A stretch of 60,490 nucleotides of DNA from Brevinematales bacterium (lineage in GTDB: Bacteria > Spirochaetota > Brevinematia > DTOW01). Positions 10,987 to 20,519 of the stretch are shown piece by piece. How positions within the stretch are numbered: the first letter of the stretch is position 1; the number at the start of each line of letters is the position of its first letter. Under the pieces are notes generated by a model. That model had not been told where the DNA came from, searched no databases, and saw only the letters and a program-made list of their open reading frames with translations. The stretch is from positions 1-60,490 of the forward strand of contig JAOAHF010000014.1 of the NCBI GenBank assembly GCA_026415355.1, given 5' to 3'. The position numbers and the translations under genes are program-made.

Positions 10987-12000
10987 CTAAGAATTCTTTT
11001 CAAATTCCTCAACTACTTCCTTTGGTAAGTGCATACCTATACTCAACCCCCATTCTTCGAGTTTTTTCTTAACTTCATCAATAGACTTCTTACCAAAACT
11101 CCTAAACTTTAATTCTTCTTCGTGCTTACTTACTAGATCGTATATTTTTGTTATACCTGATTCTTTTAGAATATTAAAAGTCTTTGCCGACAGATTGAGT
11201 TCCTCTATTGAAGCAGACAACTTTTTGATAATTTCTCTAACTTCTATAACTTTACCCTCAACTTTTGATACTGAAAAATCCCCAAGCATAACCTCAGATA
11301 TACTTCTTATATAAGATTTCCATACTTCAACCACTGTATTGTAAGCATCTATTGGAGAAATACTACCATCAGTTTCGATCTCAATAACAACTCTTTCTTT
11401 TACAGTATTATCAATTCTTACCGCTTCAACATCAAAGTTTGCTCTTTTAACAGGAGAATAAAGAGCATCAATAGGTATAAGTCCTACTTCATAATTACCA
11501 TTAGACATTTGAATCTCATCAGCAAGAATTGCACCTTTTCCGTATGTTATAACTAGTTTAATCTTCAAATTCGCATCTTCATTGAGAGTAAGAAGCGGTA
11601 AATCTGGGTTGAAAACTACTATATCACTATCAAATTTAGACAAATCTCCTGCTTTAAAAACTCCCTCTCCTTTCAATGAAATAAAAACTTCTTTTCTATC
11701 TTGTTGAGAATTTAATTTTAGTCTAACTTGCTTAAGAGCAAGTACAAAATCAGTATAATCTTCCTTTGCACCTTCTATTGGCGAAAACTCGTGCAAAATA
11801 CCATCAATCTTAACAGCACTTATAGCATACCCAGGTACAGAAGACAGCAAAAACCTTCTTATAGAATTTCCAATAGTAACACCAACTCCTTCATCAAGAG
11901 GACCTATTATTATTCTACCATAATTCTCTGTTAGAGACGACCTCTCACATATAACTTCCTTTGGAAAAGTAAATAACCCTAAAATCCTAGTAACATCCAT
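10987..12000 (-). CDS. rpoA: RNA polymerase alpha subunit
   Basis: Alpha subunit, 337 residues. The N-terminal dimerisation and assembly domain (about 1-235) includes GVGVTIGNSIRRFLLSSVPG. The C-terminal domain that contacts UP elements and activators (about 255-325) contains two helix-hairpin-helix-like segments, ending in FGKKSIDEVKKKLEEWGLSIG. Length and domain order are normal. AGGGGT upstream of the ATG is a plausible ribosome site. Lies between rpsD and rplQ as in the classical alpha operon. Confidence 0.98.
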   Translation of the reverse strand: MDVTRILGLFTFPKEVICERSSLTENYGRIIIGPLDEGVGVTIGNSIRRFLLSSVPGYAISAVKIDGILHEFSPIEGAKEDYTDFVLALKQVRLKLNSQQDRKEVFISLKGEGVFKAGDLSKFDSDIVVFNPDLPLLTLNEDANLKIKLVITYGKGAILADEIQMSNGNYEVGLIPIDALYSPVKRANFDVEAVRIDNTVKERVVIEIETDGSISPIDAYNTVVEVWKSYIRSISEVMLGDFSVSKVEGKVIEVREIIKKLSASIEELNLSAKTFNILKESGITKIYDLVSKHEEELKFRSFGKKSIDEVKKKLEEWGLSIGMHLPKEVVEEFEKNS

Positions 12001-12017
12001 AAACTACCCCTATAAAA

Positions 12018-12638
12018 TTAGAATTTAGAATAATACTCAATTATGTAAGAAAGGTTTATATTAGTATCCAAAGTTAAATCTTGCCCCTCAGGAGACTTAA
12101 GCACCTCCACTTGCCTTTTATCCAAGTCTAGACTTAGCCACTTAGGTATATTCTGAGACTTCTCTTTAGCGTTCTTTATTAGTTCTTCATCATCAAGGAC
12201 AAATTCAATTTTATCACCTGGCTTAACAACATATGAAGGTATGTTAACGTAATGACCGTTCACCTTAAAGTGTTTATGCGAAACAAGCTGTCTAGCTTCT
12301 CTTCGTGATCTAGCAAACCCTACTCTGTAAACAACATTATCCAATCTACTCTCAAGCAAAGACAACAGATTGTCACTTATAACTCCTCCTCTTCTCTGTG
12401 CTATATCAAGGAATCTTCTGAGTTGCCTTTCGGACATATTATACAACCTTCTTAGCTTTTGTTTTTCTCTGAATCGTAAACCAAACTCAGACAAAGTTGG
12501 CTTGAGTTTTTTTGGCGGTTCACCTGGTTTTTTCTTCCTAGACACAAGAGGACATTTTGGAGTATGACACTTCTCACCTTTCAAAAACAACTTAACTCCC
12601 TCTCTTCTACATAACCTACAAACAGGACCTTTATACAT
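12018..12638 (-). CDS. rpsD: Ribosomal protein S4 (uS4), zinc-binding form
   Basis: Primary 16S rRNA-binding protein of the small subunit. I chose the ATG at 12638 (MYKGPVCRLCRREG), 7 nt after AGGAGG, rather than a GTG two codons upstream; this gives 206 residues. Four cysteines, two in CRLC and two in CHTPKC, form the zinc knuckle of the C+ type of S4. The S4 RNA-binding domain spans about 90-155 (LESRLDNVVYRVGFARSRREA). Separated by a few bases from rpsK upstream. Confidence 0.97.
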   Translation of the reverse strand: MYKGPVCRLCRREGVKLFLKGEKCHTPKCPLVSRKKKPGEPPKKLKPTLSEFGLRFREKQKLRRLYNMSERQLRRFLDIAQRRGGVISDNLLSLLESRLDNVVYRVGFARSRREARQLVSHKHFKVNGHYVNIPSYVVKPGDKIEFVLDDEELIKNAKEKSQNIPKWLSLDLDKRQVEVLKSPEGQDLTLDTNINLSYIIEYYSKF

Positions 12639-12649
12639 ATTCACCCCTC

Positions 12650-13021
12650 CTAAACTCTTCTCTTCTTTTTAGGCCTACATCCGTTATGAGGTATAGGAGT
12701 AACATCTCTTATTTTTCTAACCTTAACTCCAGATGCAATAATCGACCTTATAGCTGTTTCTCTACCAGGACCTGGCCCCTTTACATTGACATCAACTTCC
12801 TTTATACCCAAATTAATCGCTTCTTTTATAGCTCTTTCAGCGGCAACTTGTGCTGCATAAGGCGTTCCTTTTTTAGTATTCTTAAAGCCACAAGACCCAG
12901 CACTTGACCAACACAAAACATTCCCATTCATATCGGTAATTGTAACTATCGTATTATTAAAAGTAGAGTTTATATGTACAATACCCTCAGAAACTTTTTT
13001 CTTCTCCTTTTTCTTAGCCAT
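12650..13021 (-). CDS. rpsK: Ribosomal protein S11 (uS11)
   Basis: Small-subunit platform protein of 123 residues. Recognised by [16 protein letters not shown], the [13 protein letters not shown] motif and the C-terminal [18 protein letters not shown] before the ATG and a sigma70-like promoter directly upstream make it the first gene of this operon. In most bacteria rpmJ and rpsM precede rpsK; here the gene upstream is the divergent rpsO, so the operon is truncated at this point. Confidence 0.98.
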   Translation of the reverse strand: MAKKKEKKKVSEGIVHINSTFNNTIVTITDMNGNVLCWSSAGSCGFKNTKKGTPYAAQVAAERAIKEAINLGIKEVDVNVKGPGPGRETAIRSIIASGVKVRKIRDVTPIPHNGCRPKKKRRV

Positions 13022-13045
13022 AACTTACCTCATTTTGTAACTATA

Positions 13046-13075
13046 ATTTTAAACTAGTTTAAAAAATAAAATCAA
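13046..13075 (-). promoter_or_regulatory. Promoter of rpsK-rpsD-rpoA-rplQ
   Basis: TTGATT (13070-13075), an 18-nt spacer and TAAAAT (13046-13051). It leaves a leader of about 18 nt that holds the GAGGT ribosome site of rpsK. Its presence supports rpsK as the true operon start. Confidence 0.5.
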
Positions 13076-13200
13076 TTTAGTTATAAAACTTTCGATACTG
13101 AAACTACAAAAACCTAAAATCTTTACTATATAAAGAATTTGATATAAACTCAATACTTTTTTCATAATATATCGCAAATCTGAATAAAGAGGTTTTAAGT

Positions 13201-13467
13201 ATGTTGTCAAAAGATGTTAAACAAAAAATAATAGAAGCCTACAAAATAAGCGAAGGAGACACTGGTTCACCAGAGGTCCAAATTGCTCTCATGACTGCCA
13301 GAATTGAAGCATTAAATCAACACTTCAAAAAGTTTAAAAAAGATAAAAACTCAAGAAGAGGACTTCTAAAACTAGTAGGAAGAAGAAGAAGATTGCTTAA
13401 CTACTTAAAGGAAAACTATCCAGATAGATATAATAACCTTATTAAGAAATTGGGATTAAGAAAGTAA
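13201..13467 (+). CDS. rpsO: Ribosomal protein S15 (uS15)
   Basis: Small-subunit protein of 88 residues that binds the central domain of 16S rRNA. It shows the family pattern [17 protein letters not shown], the basic helix [21 protein letters not shown] and [19 protein letters not shown] upstream of the ATG. Divergent from rpsK. Usually rpsO is next to pnp; here the following gene is a membrane protease starting 2 nt after the stop, so the two are co-transcribed. Confidence 0.98.
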   Translation: MLSKDVKQKIIEAYKISEGDTGSPEVQIALMTARIEALNQHFKKFKKDKNSRRGLLKLVGRRRRLLNYLKENYPDRYNNLIKKLGLRK

Positions 13468-13469
13468 AA

Positions 13470-14120
13470 GTGGAATACGTACTAACTTCTATAGCAATAC
13501 TAGTACTAATAATATCTGTGGTATTTCACGAATATGCTCATGGTAGGATATCATATATGCTCGGAGACAATACTCCAAAGGAAGAAGGTAGATTAACACT
13601 AAACCCTATAAAGCATCTTGATCCTGTTGGGAGCATTCTATTACCAGTACTACTTGTTATATCAAACACAGGATTTATAATAGGTTGGGCTAAACCTGTA
13701 CCAATAAACCCTGATAACTACAAAAATAAAAAGTTAGGTTGGATACTAACATCATTAGCAGGTCCTTTAACAAATTATTCACTAGTACTAATATCATTAC
13801 CCATAATCTTATTCATAAATTCAAACTTTACACCTTCACCTGAAATATTCTACATAAAGTTAGTATTATGGTACATATTAGTAATAAATTTTGTATTAGG
13901 AACTTTCAATTTGTTTCCATTACCACCACTAGATGGATTCTGGGTAGTTGCCAATTTATTACCTGAAACTTCAAGAGACAAAATAGTTTCAATAGTATCA
14001 TCAAAATATTATCCAATAATTATGATATTGACAATAGTAATAGCAATCTTTATAAGTAGATATACGATAATACCTGCAGTAAACTCATTAGAAGAATGGC
14101 TTGTTATATTACCTAGATAG
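13470..14120 (+). CDS. Site-2-type membrane metalloprotease (M50 family)
   Basis: A 216-residue integral membrane protein of the short S2P/YwhC type without a PDZ domain. The zinc motif HEYAH lies in the first transmembrane helix region (residues about 21-25), and the distal FPLPPLDGFWV near residue 152 supplies the third ligand. Four to five hydrophobic segments are visible. Such proteases cleave membrane proteins within the bilayer; substrates cannot be inferred. The start is GTG, 2 nt after rpsO and without a Shine-Dalgarno, which suggests translational coupling to rpsO. Confidence 0.88.
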   Translation: MEYVLTSIAILVLIISVVFHEYAHGRISYMLGDNTPKEEGRLTLNPIKHLDPVGSILLPVLLVISNTGFIIGWAKPVPINPDNYKNKKLGWILTSLAGPLTNYSLVLISLPIILFINSNFTPSPEIFYIKLVLWYILVINFVLGTFNLFPLPPLDGFWVVANLLPETSRDKIVSIVSSKYYPIIMILTIVIAIFISRYTIIPAVNSLEEWLVILPR

Positions 14121-14162
14121 CAAATTAATTAACCTAATTACTTATAGTTTGTCTAAGTTTAA

Positions 14163-14177
14163 CTTCTAAAATAGAAG
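14163..14177. terminator. Small hairpin between convergent genes
   Basis: CTTCTA, AAA, TAGAAG forms a 6-bp stem in the gap between the converging protease and TPR genes. There is no strong U-run on either strand, so a bidirectional terminator is only possible. Confidence 0.3.
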
Positions 14178-14214
14178 AATCAAAAAACACAAAGTAAAGA
14201 TATACACTTGAATT

Positions 14215-14931
14215 TCATTTAGCTTTTAGTTCCTCTATCTTTGAAAGTATTTCTTTGTAGTGATATTGAATTTCAGCATTATTTGGCAGAAGCTCAATAG
14301 CCTTCTTTATTTCACTAAGTGCTTGATAATACTCCCCCCTTTTATAATAAACCCAAGCCATAGTATCCCTTATTTCTGGAGAATCTGGCTCTTGAGATAA
14401 AGCTTTCCTAGCAAGCCTAACAGCCTCCGTTAGATTTATCCCTTTCTCAGCATATATATACGCTAACGCATTCAAAACTCTAGGATTGCTATCATCTATC
14501 TCCATAGCTTTTTTCAGATATATTATACTCTGATCATACCTATTACTCTTCTCAAAAACATAAGCTATAGCAACTAAAGCAGATACACTCTGAGGATTTA
14601 TTTTAAGTACTTCCCTAAAGCAGTTCTCAGCTAACTTATATTCCTTTCTCAAGGTATATATGTAACCACATACCATATTGGAGTGAATAGATATGTAATA
14701 ATTTTTATTTGTCCTCGCAGAATGCAAAAGATAGTTCAACGCCAGATCAAAATAACCTAAGTTAGCATAAGTAAGCCCAACATAATAGTTATATTCATAA
14801 TTGTCTGGATTTCTTTTAAGAAGTTCCTTAAACAACTCTAAGGCATCCTTGAAGTTTTTTTTCTTAAAAAGCTCAATAGCCTCTCTCAACTGCGGTATAT
14901 CACTATCCTTTGTTGAGATAATATCTTCCAT
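14215..14931 (-). CDS. TPR-repeat protein
   Basis: About 238 residues made of five to six tetratricopeptide repeats (for example YEYNYYVGLTYANLGYFDLA, ALVAIAYVFEKSNRYDQS, PRVLNALAYIYAEKG, IRDTMAWVYYKRGEYYQA), a protein-interaction scaffold. No signal peptide or membrane segment is seen, so it is probably cytoplasmic. I chose the ATG at 14931 (MEDIISTKDSD): a promoter with TATAAT at 14944-14949 lies inside the longer frame that starts at 14967, so that longer start would not be transcribed from it. Partner unknown. Convergent with the protease gene. Confidence 0.78.
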   Translation of the reverse strand: MEDIISTKDSDIPQLREAIELFKKKNFKDALELFKELLKRNPDNYEYNYYVGLTYANLGYFDLALNYLLHSARTNKNYYISIHSNMVCGYIYTLRKEYKLAENCFREVLKINPQSVSALVAIAYVFEKSNRYDQSIIYLKKAMEIDDSNPRVLNALAYIYAEKGINLTEAVRLARKALSQEPDSPEIRDTMAWVYYKRGEYYQALSEIKKAIELLPNNAEIQYHYKEILSKIEELKAK

Positions 14932-14943
14932 AACTACTTCCAT

Positions 14944-14972
14944 ATTATAAATCTTCGTAAGTTTCATTTAAA
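14944..14972 (-). promoter_or_regulatory. Promoter of the TPR gene
   Basis: TTTAAA (14967-14972), a 17-nt spacer and TATAAT (14944-14949). The chosen ATG is 12 nt after the -10, giving a leader of about 5 nt. Confidence 0.45.
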
Positions 14973-15069
14973 GTTAAAAATTTACCATCGGCATAAAGAT
15001 AAAAAAGTATCTCCTCTACTAATTCAAACTACATAAACAGAATTTACAGAATAAAAAACACACATTAGC

Positions 15070-15098
15070 TTAAAAATATTGTTTATCTTAACGATAGT
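15070..15098 (+). promoter_or_regulatory. Promoter of the ACT-domain gene
   Basis: TTAAAA (15070-15075), a 17-nt spacer and GATAGT (15093-15098). The ATG follows after 8 nt and no Shine-Dalgarno is present. Confidence 0.35.
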
Positions 15099-15106
15099 CC
15101 TTCAAA

Positions 15107-15658
15107 ATGAGCATTATGAAAAAAATAGCACTTACATGTATGGGTAAGGATAAACCCGGAATAGTAGCCAAAATCTCAGAAGTGCTTTTCAGAACAGGTT
15201 GTAGCATTGAAGGATCAAGGATGTCTCTACTACAAGGAGAATTTGCTATAATTCTAATTTTTACTCTTTTTGAGGACAAAAATTATCATTCACTCAAAAG
15301 AGAACTCAAAAGAGTGGAATACGAAATGGATATTGAGATAAATCTGAGAGAGCTAGATCAAGAGGAATATTCAGATAAACAAGAAATTCCAAAGAAAACT
15401 TTTATAGTCAATGTCTATGGTGCAGATAAACCCGGAATAGTATTTAACGTAACAAATCTGCTGTATCTAAACAACATGAATATAATTGATTTATTTACCG
15501 ACCTTGTAGAAGTTGAAGGTAAGAAAGTATATGTTATGTCAATAACAGTTGATGGTAGCAATGTTAAACTTAATACCATCAGAACTAAAGTCGAGAAGGT
15601 ATGTAAAGAAATTGGACTAGAGGTTAGCGTTCAAGAAGTAGAAGAAGTGGAGATGTAA
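15107..15658 (+). CDS. Double-ACT-domain regulatory protein, GcvR-like
   Basis: A 183-residue protein with two ACT domains, at about 5-80 and 98-175. Each starts with the same pattern: IALTCMGKDKPGIVAKISEVL and FIVNVYGADKPGIVFNVTNLL. ACT pairs of this layout bind amino acids and occur in GcvR (glycine cleavage regulation) and related proteins; the ligand here is unknown. No DNA-binding domain is present. One nucleotide separates it from def, so the two form an operon. The ATG three codons later is an alternative start. Confidence 0.8.
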   Translation: MSIMKKIALTCMGKDKPGIVAKISEVLFRTGCSIEGSRMSLLQGEFAIILIFTLFEDKNYHSLKRELKRVEYEMDIEINLRELDQEEYSDKQEIPKKTFIVNVYGADKPGIVFNVTNLLYLNNMNIIDLFTDLVEVEGKKVYVMSITVDGSNVKLNTIRTKVEKVCKEIGLEVSVQEVEEVEM

Positions 15659-15659
15659 A

Positions 15660-16169
15660 ATGATACTCGAGATAATAAAGTTTCCAGACCCAAGACTCAA
15701 GATAGTATCTCAAGAAGTTATACCAGAAAAAGAAAACGAAGAGGAACTACAAAAATTCATAGATAACTTAGTAGAAACAATGTACAACGCTCCCGGTGGT
15801 ATAGGAATATCATCTCCCCAAGTCGGTGTACACAAGAGGATAATAGTCGTTGATGCAAGAAAGAATAAAAAAACTACTGTCAACCATGGACTCATAGTTA
15901 TGATAAATCCCGTAATCATCTACTCTGAAGGTAATATACTAATAAGAGAAGGATGTATGAGTATACCTGATTACACAGGAAACGTTGAAAGAAAATCCAA
16001 AATATTCATAAGGGGACTAGATAGAAACTTTAAGGACATTGATATAGAAACAGAAGGAATGGAAGCAGTAGTATTCCAACACGAAATAGATCATCTTGAT
16101 GGAAAACTCTTCCTCGACAGGATAAAAAACTTTCATACCGATCTTTTTAGAAGGAGAAAATACCTTTAA
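15660..16169 (+). CDS. def: Peptide deformylase
   Basis: Removes the formyl group from the N-terminal methionine of new proteins. The 169 residues carry the three deformylase motifs: GGIGISSPQVG (a variant of GxGLAAxQ), EGCMS with the metal-binding cysteine near residue 100, and QHEIDHLDG with the two metal histidines. AA to SS in motif 1 is a tolerated variant. It begins 1 nt after the ACT protein and is probably translationally coupled. No fmt is adjacent. Confidence 0.96.
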   Translation: MILEIIKFPDPRLKIVSQEVIPEKENEEELQKFIDNLVETMYNAPGGIGISSPQVGVHKRIIVVDARKNKKTTVNHGLIVMINPVIIYSEGNILIREGCMSIPDYTGNVERKSKIFIRGLDRNFKDIDIETEGMEAVVFQHEIDHLDGKLFLDRIKNFHTDLFRRRKYL

Positions 16170-16229
16170 CTAATATATACACTAGGACAAAAACCAAAAA
16201 TAACTAAAAGGATTATGATACAAGGGAGA

Positions 16230-17426
16230 CTAAAAACTAGGTAGTTTTGAAATTACAAATCCTTTAAGATAAAGCGTTTCTGGCATCTGGAGTATCCAAG
16301 GATGATCCGGAGATTGCAAAAGTTCATTATCTACTCTTAACCTAACACCAAGTTCCATTCCCGCTATCCTTATAGCAGCAACAAAGTGCTCTTTGAGTAA
16401 ATTATAAGAGCATGTAAATATAACTAATTTACCACTAGGCTTCAGCAAAACCAAACTACGCTTTATAAGATCAATTAACTGTGGTAATCTCTTTCTAGAT
16501 TCAGAAATACTTTTAACAAAAGTTGGAGGATCGAGTATTATTATATCAAACTCTTCATCAATTTGTTTTATCAGATCAAAAGCATCACCTGTTATAACTT
16601 TCAATTTACTAGAAACGCCATTCGAATTAGCATTTTCCTTTATCAGATCTGAATACGCTTCACTTTTTTCTATACAAACAACATTCGCACCTCTCTTAGC
16701 GCAATAAATACCAAAACCTCCAACGTAACTAAAAATATCCAAAACCTTAAACCCATCATTACACATACCAGATACTATCTTTCTATTTACTGTCTGATCT
16801 AGGAAAAACCCTGTTTTCTGCCCCTTAAATGTCTCAAATACGAATTGTAGTCCATTCTCTACAATTCTTATAAATTTTGGTACATTCCCCCTAAGAGGTA
16901 CATTAACAGGAGATAATCCTTCTTCATCTTCTCTAAAATCACCATAGCTTCTTTCGTATATATTATCGACACCTAAAAACCTAACTATTCCATCAACAAC
17001 TATATCTCTCAACCCCTCAAATAATCTATTTCTTATTTGAATCCCTACAAAATCACCATACTTATCTATTACAAGTCCAGGAAGAAAATCAGATTCTGAA
17101 TACACAACTCTATAGTTGCTCTTATCTATGTCATTTGAGTACATCAACTTCTTTCTATGCTCAAAAGAAAATAAAATTCTCTTTTTAATCTCCAAATCTA
17201 AATCAAAATTACTTTCATAAGAAAAAACCTTGACAGCTTTACGCGAGTTAGGAGAATAGTAAGCACTACACACAAATCTACCATCCTGGGAAATAACTGA
17301 AACCCACCCTTCCTTACTTCTATTAATATTAAATTTTTTTATCTCATCTTCGTATATCCAAAGGTAAAAATTTCTAACCTTCTTCTCTGCCTCTTTTTTG
17401 ATTATTATCTCACCTATGTATTCCAT
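16230..17426 (-). CDS. rlmI: RlmI-type 23S rRNA cytosine-C5 methyltransferase
   Basis: A 398-residue protein with an N-terminal PUA-like RNA-binding region (about 1-85), a middle beta domain and a C-terminal Rossmann methyltransferase domain. SAM-binding and catalytic signatures are FKVLDIFSYVGGFGIYCAKRG near residue 228, ILDPPTFVKS near 297 and the late TCSYNL with the catalytic cysteine. This layout matches the RlmI/YccW family that makes m5C1962 in 23S rRNA. It starts 9 nt after the secF stop, so it is the last gene of secD-secF-rlmI. The exact target base is inferred from the family. Confidence 0.88.
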   Translation of the reverse strand: MEYIGEIIIKKEAEKKVRNFYLWIYEDEIKKFNINRSKEGWVSVISQDGRFVCSAYYSPNSRKAVKVFSYESNFDLDLEIKKRILFSFEHRKKLMYSNDIDKSNYRVVYSESDFLPGLVIDKYGDFVGIQIRNRLFEGLRDIVVDGIVRFLGVDNIYERSYGDFREDEEGLSPVNVPLRGNVPKFIRIVENGLQFVFETFKGQKTGFFLDQTVNRKIVSGMCNDGFKVLDIFSYVGGFGIYCAKRGANVVCIEKSEAYSDLIKENANSNGVSSKLKVITGDAFDLIKQIDEEFDIIILDPPTFVKSISESRKRLPQLIDLIKRSLVLLKPSGKLVIFTCSYNLLKEHFVAAIRIAGMELGVRLRVDNELLQSPDHPWILQMPETLYLKGFVISKLPSF

Positions 17427-17435
17427 AAAGCTAGC

Positions 17436-18347
17436 TTACAATGCTTTTTCCTGTCTTAGAAGCTTTTGCTTTTCTAGTTCAATAACTATAGGAGATGCTA
17501 TGAAAAGAGATGAATAAGTACCACTAATAATACCCGTAAGTAAAACTATTGAAAAACCTTTAAGCGTTTCTGGTCCCCAAATTATAAAAGCAACAACAAT
17601 TAACAGAGTTGTAAAAGATGTCAATACAGATCTAACTATAACTTGCCTAATACTCTTGTTAACAATTTGCTCAACTTCAGATGACTTAACAGTCTCGAAG
17701 TTTTCCCTGATTCTATCATAAACAACCACTGTATCAGTAACAGAATATCCCAGAATTGTTAGTATAGCTGCTATTATTGATATGTCCATCTCTATGTCAA
17801 ATAGAGTTATAACAGTAAATGATATCAAAAGATCGTGTACAAGAGAAGCAATAGCACCCAAACCAAATATAAAGTCAAATCTTATACCTATATATATAAG
17901 TATAAGTAAAGCAACAATAAAAGAGAGAATCATCGCATTTCTAAAAAACTCTTCACTCAACCTAGGACCCACGGTATTTTCACCTCTTATTATAACTTCT
18001 TTAAAGTTATCCTGGAGTGCCTTTTTAAGTATCTCAACCTTCTGTATATAATCCTCAGAAACACCTACACTTATAAGATATATGTTATCTCTAGGATCTC
18101 CAATATAGGTTACACTCTTTGTTATACCTGTTGCAGATATAACCCTCCTTACATCTTCAATATTAACATTATCATTTATCTTAACCTCAAGTCTAGTTCC
18201 ACCAGCAAAGTCGATACTTTGTTTAAAACCACCTTTTAGTATGAACAAAACCACTCCAAAAACTATGATTAGTAAAGAAAAAGAAATAAAATAAAATCTA
18301 TTCTTTACGAAATCCACTTTTCTTATTGGTTCCAAGAAATTAAACAT
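17436..18347 (-). CDS. secF: Protein translocase subunit SecF
   Basis: Partner of SecD in the SecDF complex, which uses the proton gradient to pull proteins through SecYEG. The 303 residues show six membrane segments and the SecF signatures IDFAGGTRLEVK near residue 45 and ILGYSVTDTVVVYDRIREN near 190. The GGAGGAG ribosome site overlaps the secD stop, giving tight coupling. yajC, often upstream of secD, is absent here. Confidence 0.97.
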   Translation of the reverse strand: MFNFLEPIRKVDFVKNRFYFISFSLLIIVFGVVLFILKGGFKQSIDFAGGTRLEVKINDNVNIEDVRRVISATGITKSVTYIGDPRDNIYLISVGVSEDYIQKVEILKKALQDNFKEVIIRGENTVGPRLSEEFFRNAMILSFIVALLILIYIGIRFDFIFGLGAIASLVHDLLISFTVITLFDIEMDISIIAAILTILGYSVTDTVVVYDRIRENFETVKSSEVEQIVNKSIRQVIVRSVLTSFTTLLIVVAFIIWGPETLKGFSIVLLTGIISGTYSSLFIASPIVIELEKQKLLRQEKAL

Positions 18348-18356
18348 ACTCTCCTC

Positions 18357-19898
18357 CTACACAAGTGCTGGTAAAAATCTTATTTTCAATTTTTGAACCA
18401 CAAAATCAACTAAAAATCTCACAACAAAAACTGATGTAAATAACGATACTACAATACCAACAAGCAATGTAGTACCAAAACCTTTAATAGGACCGTATCC
18501 GTAAGTTGCCAAGATAAATGAAGATATTATAACAGTTACATGTGTATCTATAATAGTTATGAAAGCTCTATCAAAACCTATTCTTATTGCTGTTACGAGA
18601 TCCTTACCATTCCGCAGCTCTTCTTTTATTCTTTCAAATTGTAGTACATTAGCATCAATAGCCATACCTATCGTCAAGGCCAATCCAGCAATACCAGGAA
18701 GAGTCAATGTAGCTCTAAACAATGCAAGTCCTGCCAGCGTTAAGAAAAGGTTCATAATAAGCGATATTGTAGTAATAAAACCAAATGTCTTATAGTAAAT
18801 CATCGCAAAAGCAAAAACCAAAAGTATTCCAATAACTGCTGCCTTTGTACCTAGACTTATACTATCAGCACCTAATGAAGGACCTATAGCCCTAATCTCA
18901 ACCTCTTTAAGCCTTACACTTAATGCTCCAGACTTCAAAACAGAAACTAAGCTATTAACCTCTTCTTGAGTAAATACTCCTGTTATTTGACCTCTACCAC
19001 CAAGTATTTCTGTCTGGATTACAGGAGCACTTCTAACTCTTCCATCAAGTACTATCGCCAACCTTTTACCAATATTATTTCTAGTAATTTCAGCAAAAAT
19101 ATCTGCTCCCTCAAGGGTCAAAGAAAAATCGACAACAGGTCTACCAAACTGATCTTGTCCTACCCTTGCATCACTTACAAAGCTACCATCCAAAACAACT
19201 TCTCTCTTAAGTACTATAAACCCCTTTAGAGTTGGTAATCCAAATTCATCAGATTCATAATACCCATAAATTTCACTATCCGCAGGGACAGTATTATCTT
19301 TTAAAAACATAGAAAGATCTGAAATAAGTCCTAATTCATTTAGATACTTTCTATCAACATTCGCCATATAATCATCATCAACAAATCTGAACTCAAGTTT
19401 ACCTGCTTTACTTACAGCTTCTCTAGCCTGCGCAATACTCGATATTCCTGGAAGTTCAACAGAAATTCTATATCCACTTTCTTTCCTTATAACAGGTTCT
19501 GTAACTCCGAATTGGTCGAGCCTATTTCTCAATATCTCAAGAGATACTGAAACTTGCGACTCAAGTTCATTGTTATATTCACTTATAACTTTATTAATGT
19601 CCCCTTCGTACTTATCAAGCAAAAAGTTTGTCATATCAACAGGATCAGGCTCAAGAGTAATATAAACCCCCCCCCTTAAGTCAAGTCCCAAATTAAGTAT
19701 AGTGCTACTTCTAAGTTTCTTTATATCTGTGTATTTCTTTTTAAGTTCAGGTGATAACTTACTAACTTCCTCTGCTGGTAACGATAGCAAGTTTCTATCA
19801 GCTTCAGAAACGTTAAAGTACCAATCATAAGTCGGCTTTAAAATCACAAATCCAATAAAAACAACTAACAAAATAACTCCAAATTTAAACCAATCCAT
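18357..19898 (-). CDS. secD: Protein translocase subunit SecD
   Basis: Large subunit of SecDF, 513 residues from the ATG at 19898. That ATG is preceded by GGAGAGAGGT; a TTG four codons upstream is less likely. Domains: an N-terminal membrane helix (about 5-25), the LGLDLRGGVYITLEPD motif near 70, a large periplasmic P1 region (about 100-320), then five membrane helices with IGMAIDANVLQFERIKEELRNG near 425. Directly upstream of secF. Confidence 0.97.
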   Translation of the reverse strand: MDWFKFGVILLVVFIGFVILKPTYDWYFNVSEADRNLLSLPAEEVSKLSPELKKKYTDIKKLRSSTILNLGLDLRGGVYITLEPDPVDMTNFLLDKYEGDINKVISEYNNELESQVSVSLEILRNRLDQFGVTEPVIRKESGYRISVELPGISSIAQAREAVSKAGKLEFRFVDDDYMANVDRKYLNELGLISDLSMFLKDNTVPADSEIYGYYESDEFGLPTLKGFIVLKREVVLDGSFVSDARVGQDQFGRPVVDFSLTLEGADIFAEITRNNIGKRLAIVLDGRVRSAPVIQTEILGGRGQITGVFTQEEVNSLVSVLKSGALSVRLKEVEIRAIGPSLGADSISLGTKAAVIGILLVFAFAMIYYKTFGFITTISLIMNLFLTLAGLALFRATLTLPGIAGLALTIGMAIDANVLQFERIKEELRNGKDLVTAIRIGFDRAFITIIDTHVTVIISSFILATYGYGPIKGFGTTLLVGIVVSLFTSVFVVRFLVDFVVQKLKIRFLPALV

Positions 19899-20051
19899 AC
19901 CTCTCTCCAAGTTGCTAACTGATTATAAAAAAACTGATAAGTTGAATACAAAATTATAAAACTTAGTCAGATGATGTTCGTTCCAAAATCAATTCAAAAC
20001 TTAACTCTCTCTAGAACCAACATCCAAGGTTCTCTAAAACAACAATTAACT

Positions 20052-20513
20052 CTAGAGTTTTCTAAATATATACCTTCTTACGTTGTTAGAAACAAAAAAT
20101 CCAACTGTAACATTAGATATTCTATAAACTCCTTCAAAAAGCCAGATATAATTAATATTTGTCGAATCAACAGCCACTAGGTTTATAGAGTATATAAAGT
20201 TTGTTATTCCAACCATTAAATATAGTTTGTTATTTTTTGCATCAAAAGCCCAAACATTTGTAATAGAGTTAGTCGAAAATCCTTGTATATCAAGGATTTC
20301 TCCAGAGTAATTAGTCAAGTTGTTGGATACGTAAACTACAACCGGTTTAAAAAAATAAACTGTTGTTGGAGTCTGAACTATAGTCGCGTTTGAATATTCA
20401 GTTTTCTCGTGATGCCAATACCCAAAAATTTGTTCAACATTTTTATCCATATCAGGCAAAGCATTACAACCTACCAAAACCAAGATAACCGATATAAATC
20501 CTAAAAGTTTCAT
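20052..20513 (-). CDS. Putative lipoprotein, unknown function
   Basis: A 153-residue protein starting at the ATG at 20513. A lipoprotein signal ends in LVLVGC, with the cysteine at residue 16. The mature part is rich in Asn, Thr and aromatic residues and looks all-beta. No family is recognised. The start is decided by the promoter: TATACT lies 6 nt upstream of the ATG, whereas a longer frame reaching 20549 would cover the promoter. Divergent from the gene at 20642. Confidence 0.7.
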   Translation of the reverse strand: MKLLGFISVILVLVGCNALPDMDKNVEQIFGYWHHEKTEYSNATIVQTPTTVYFFKPVVVYVSNNLTNYSGEILDIQGFSTNSITNVWAFDAKNNKLYLMVGITNFIYSINLVAVDSTNINYIWLFEGVYRISNVTVGFFVSNNVRRYIFRKL

Positions 20514-20519
20514 AGGAAT

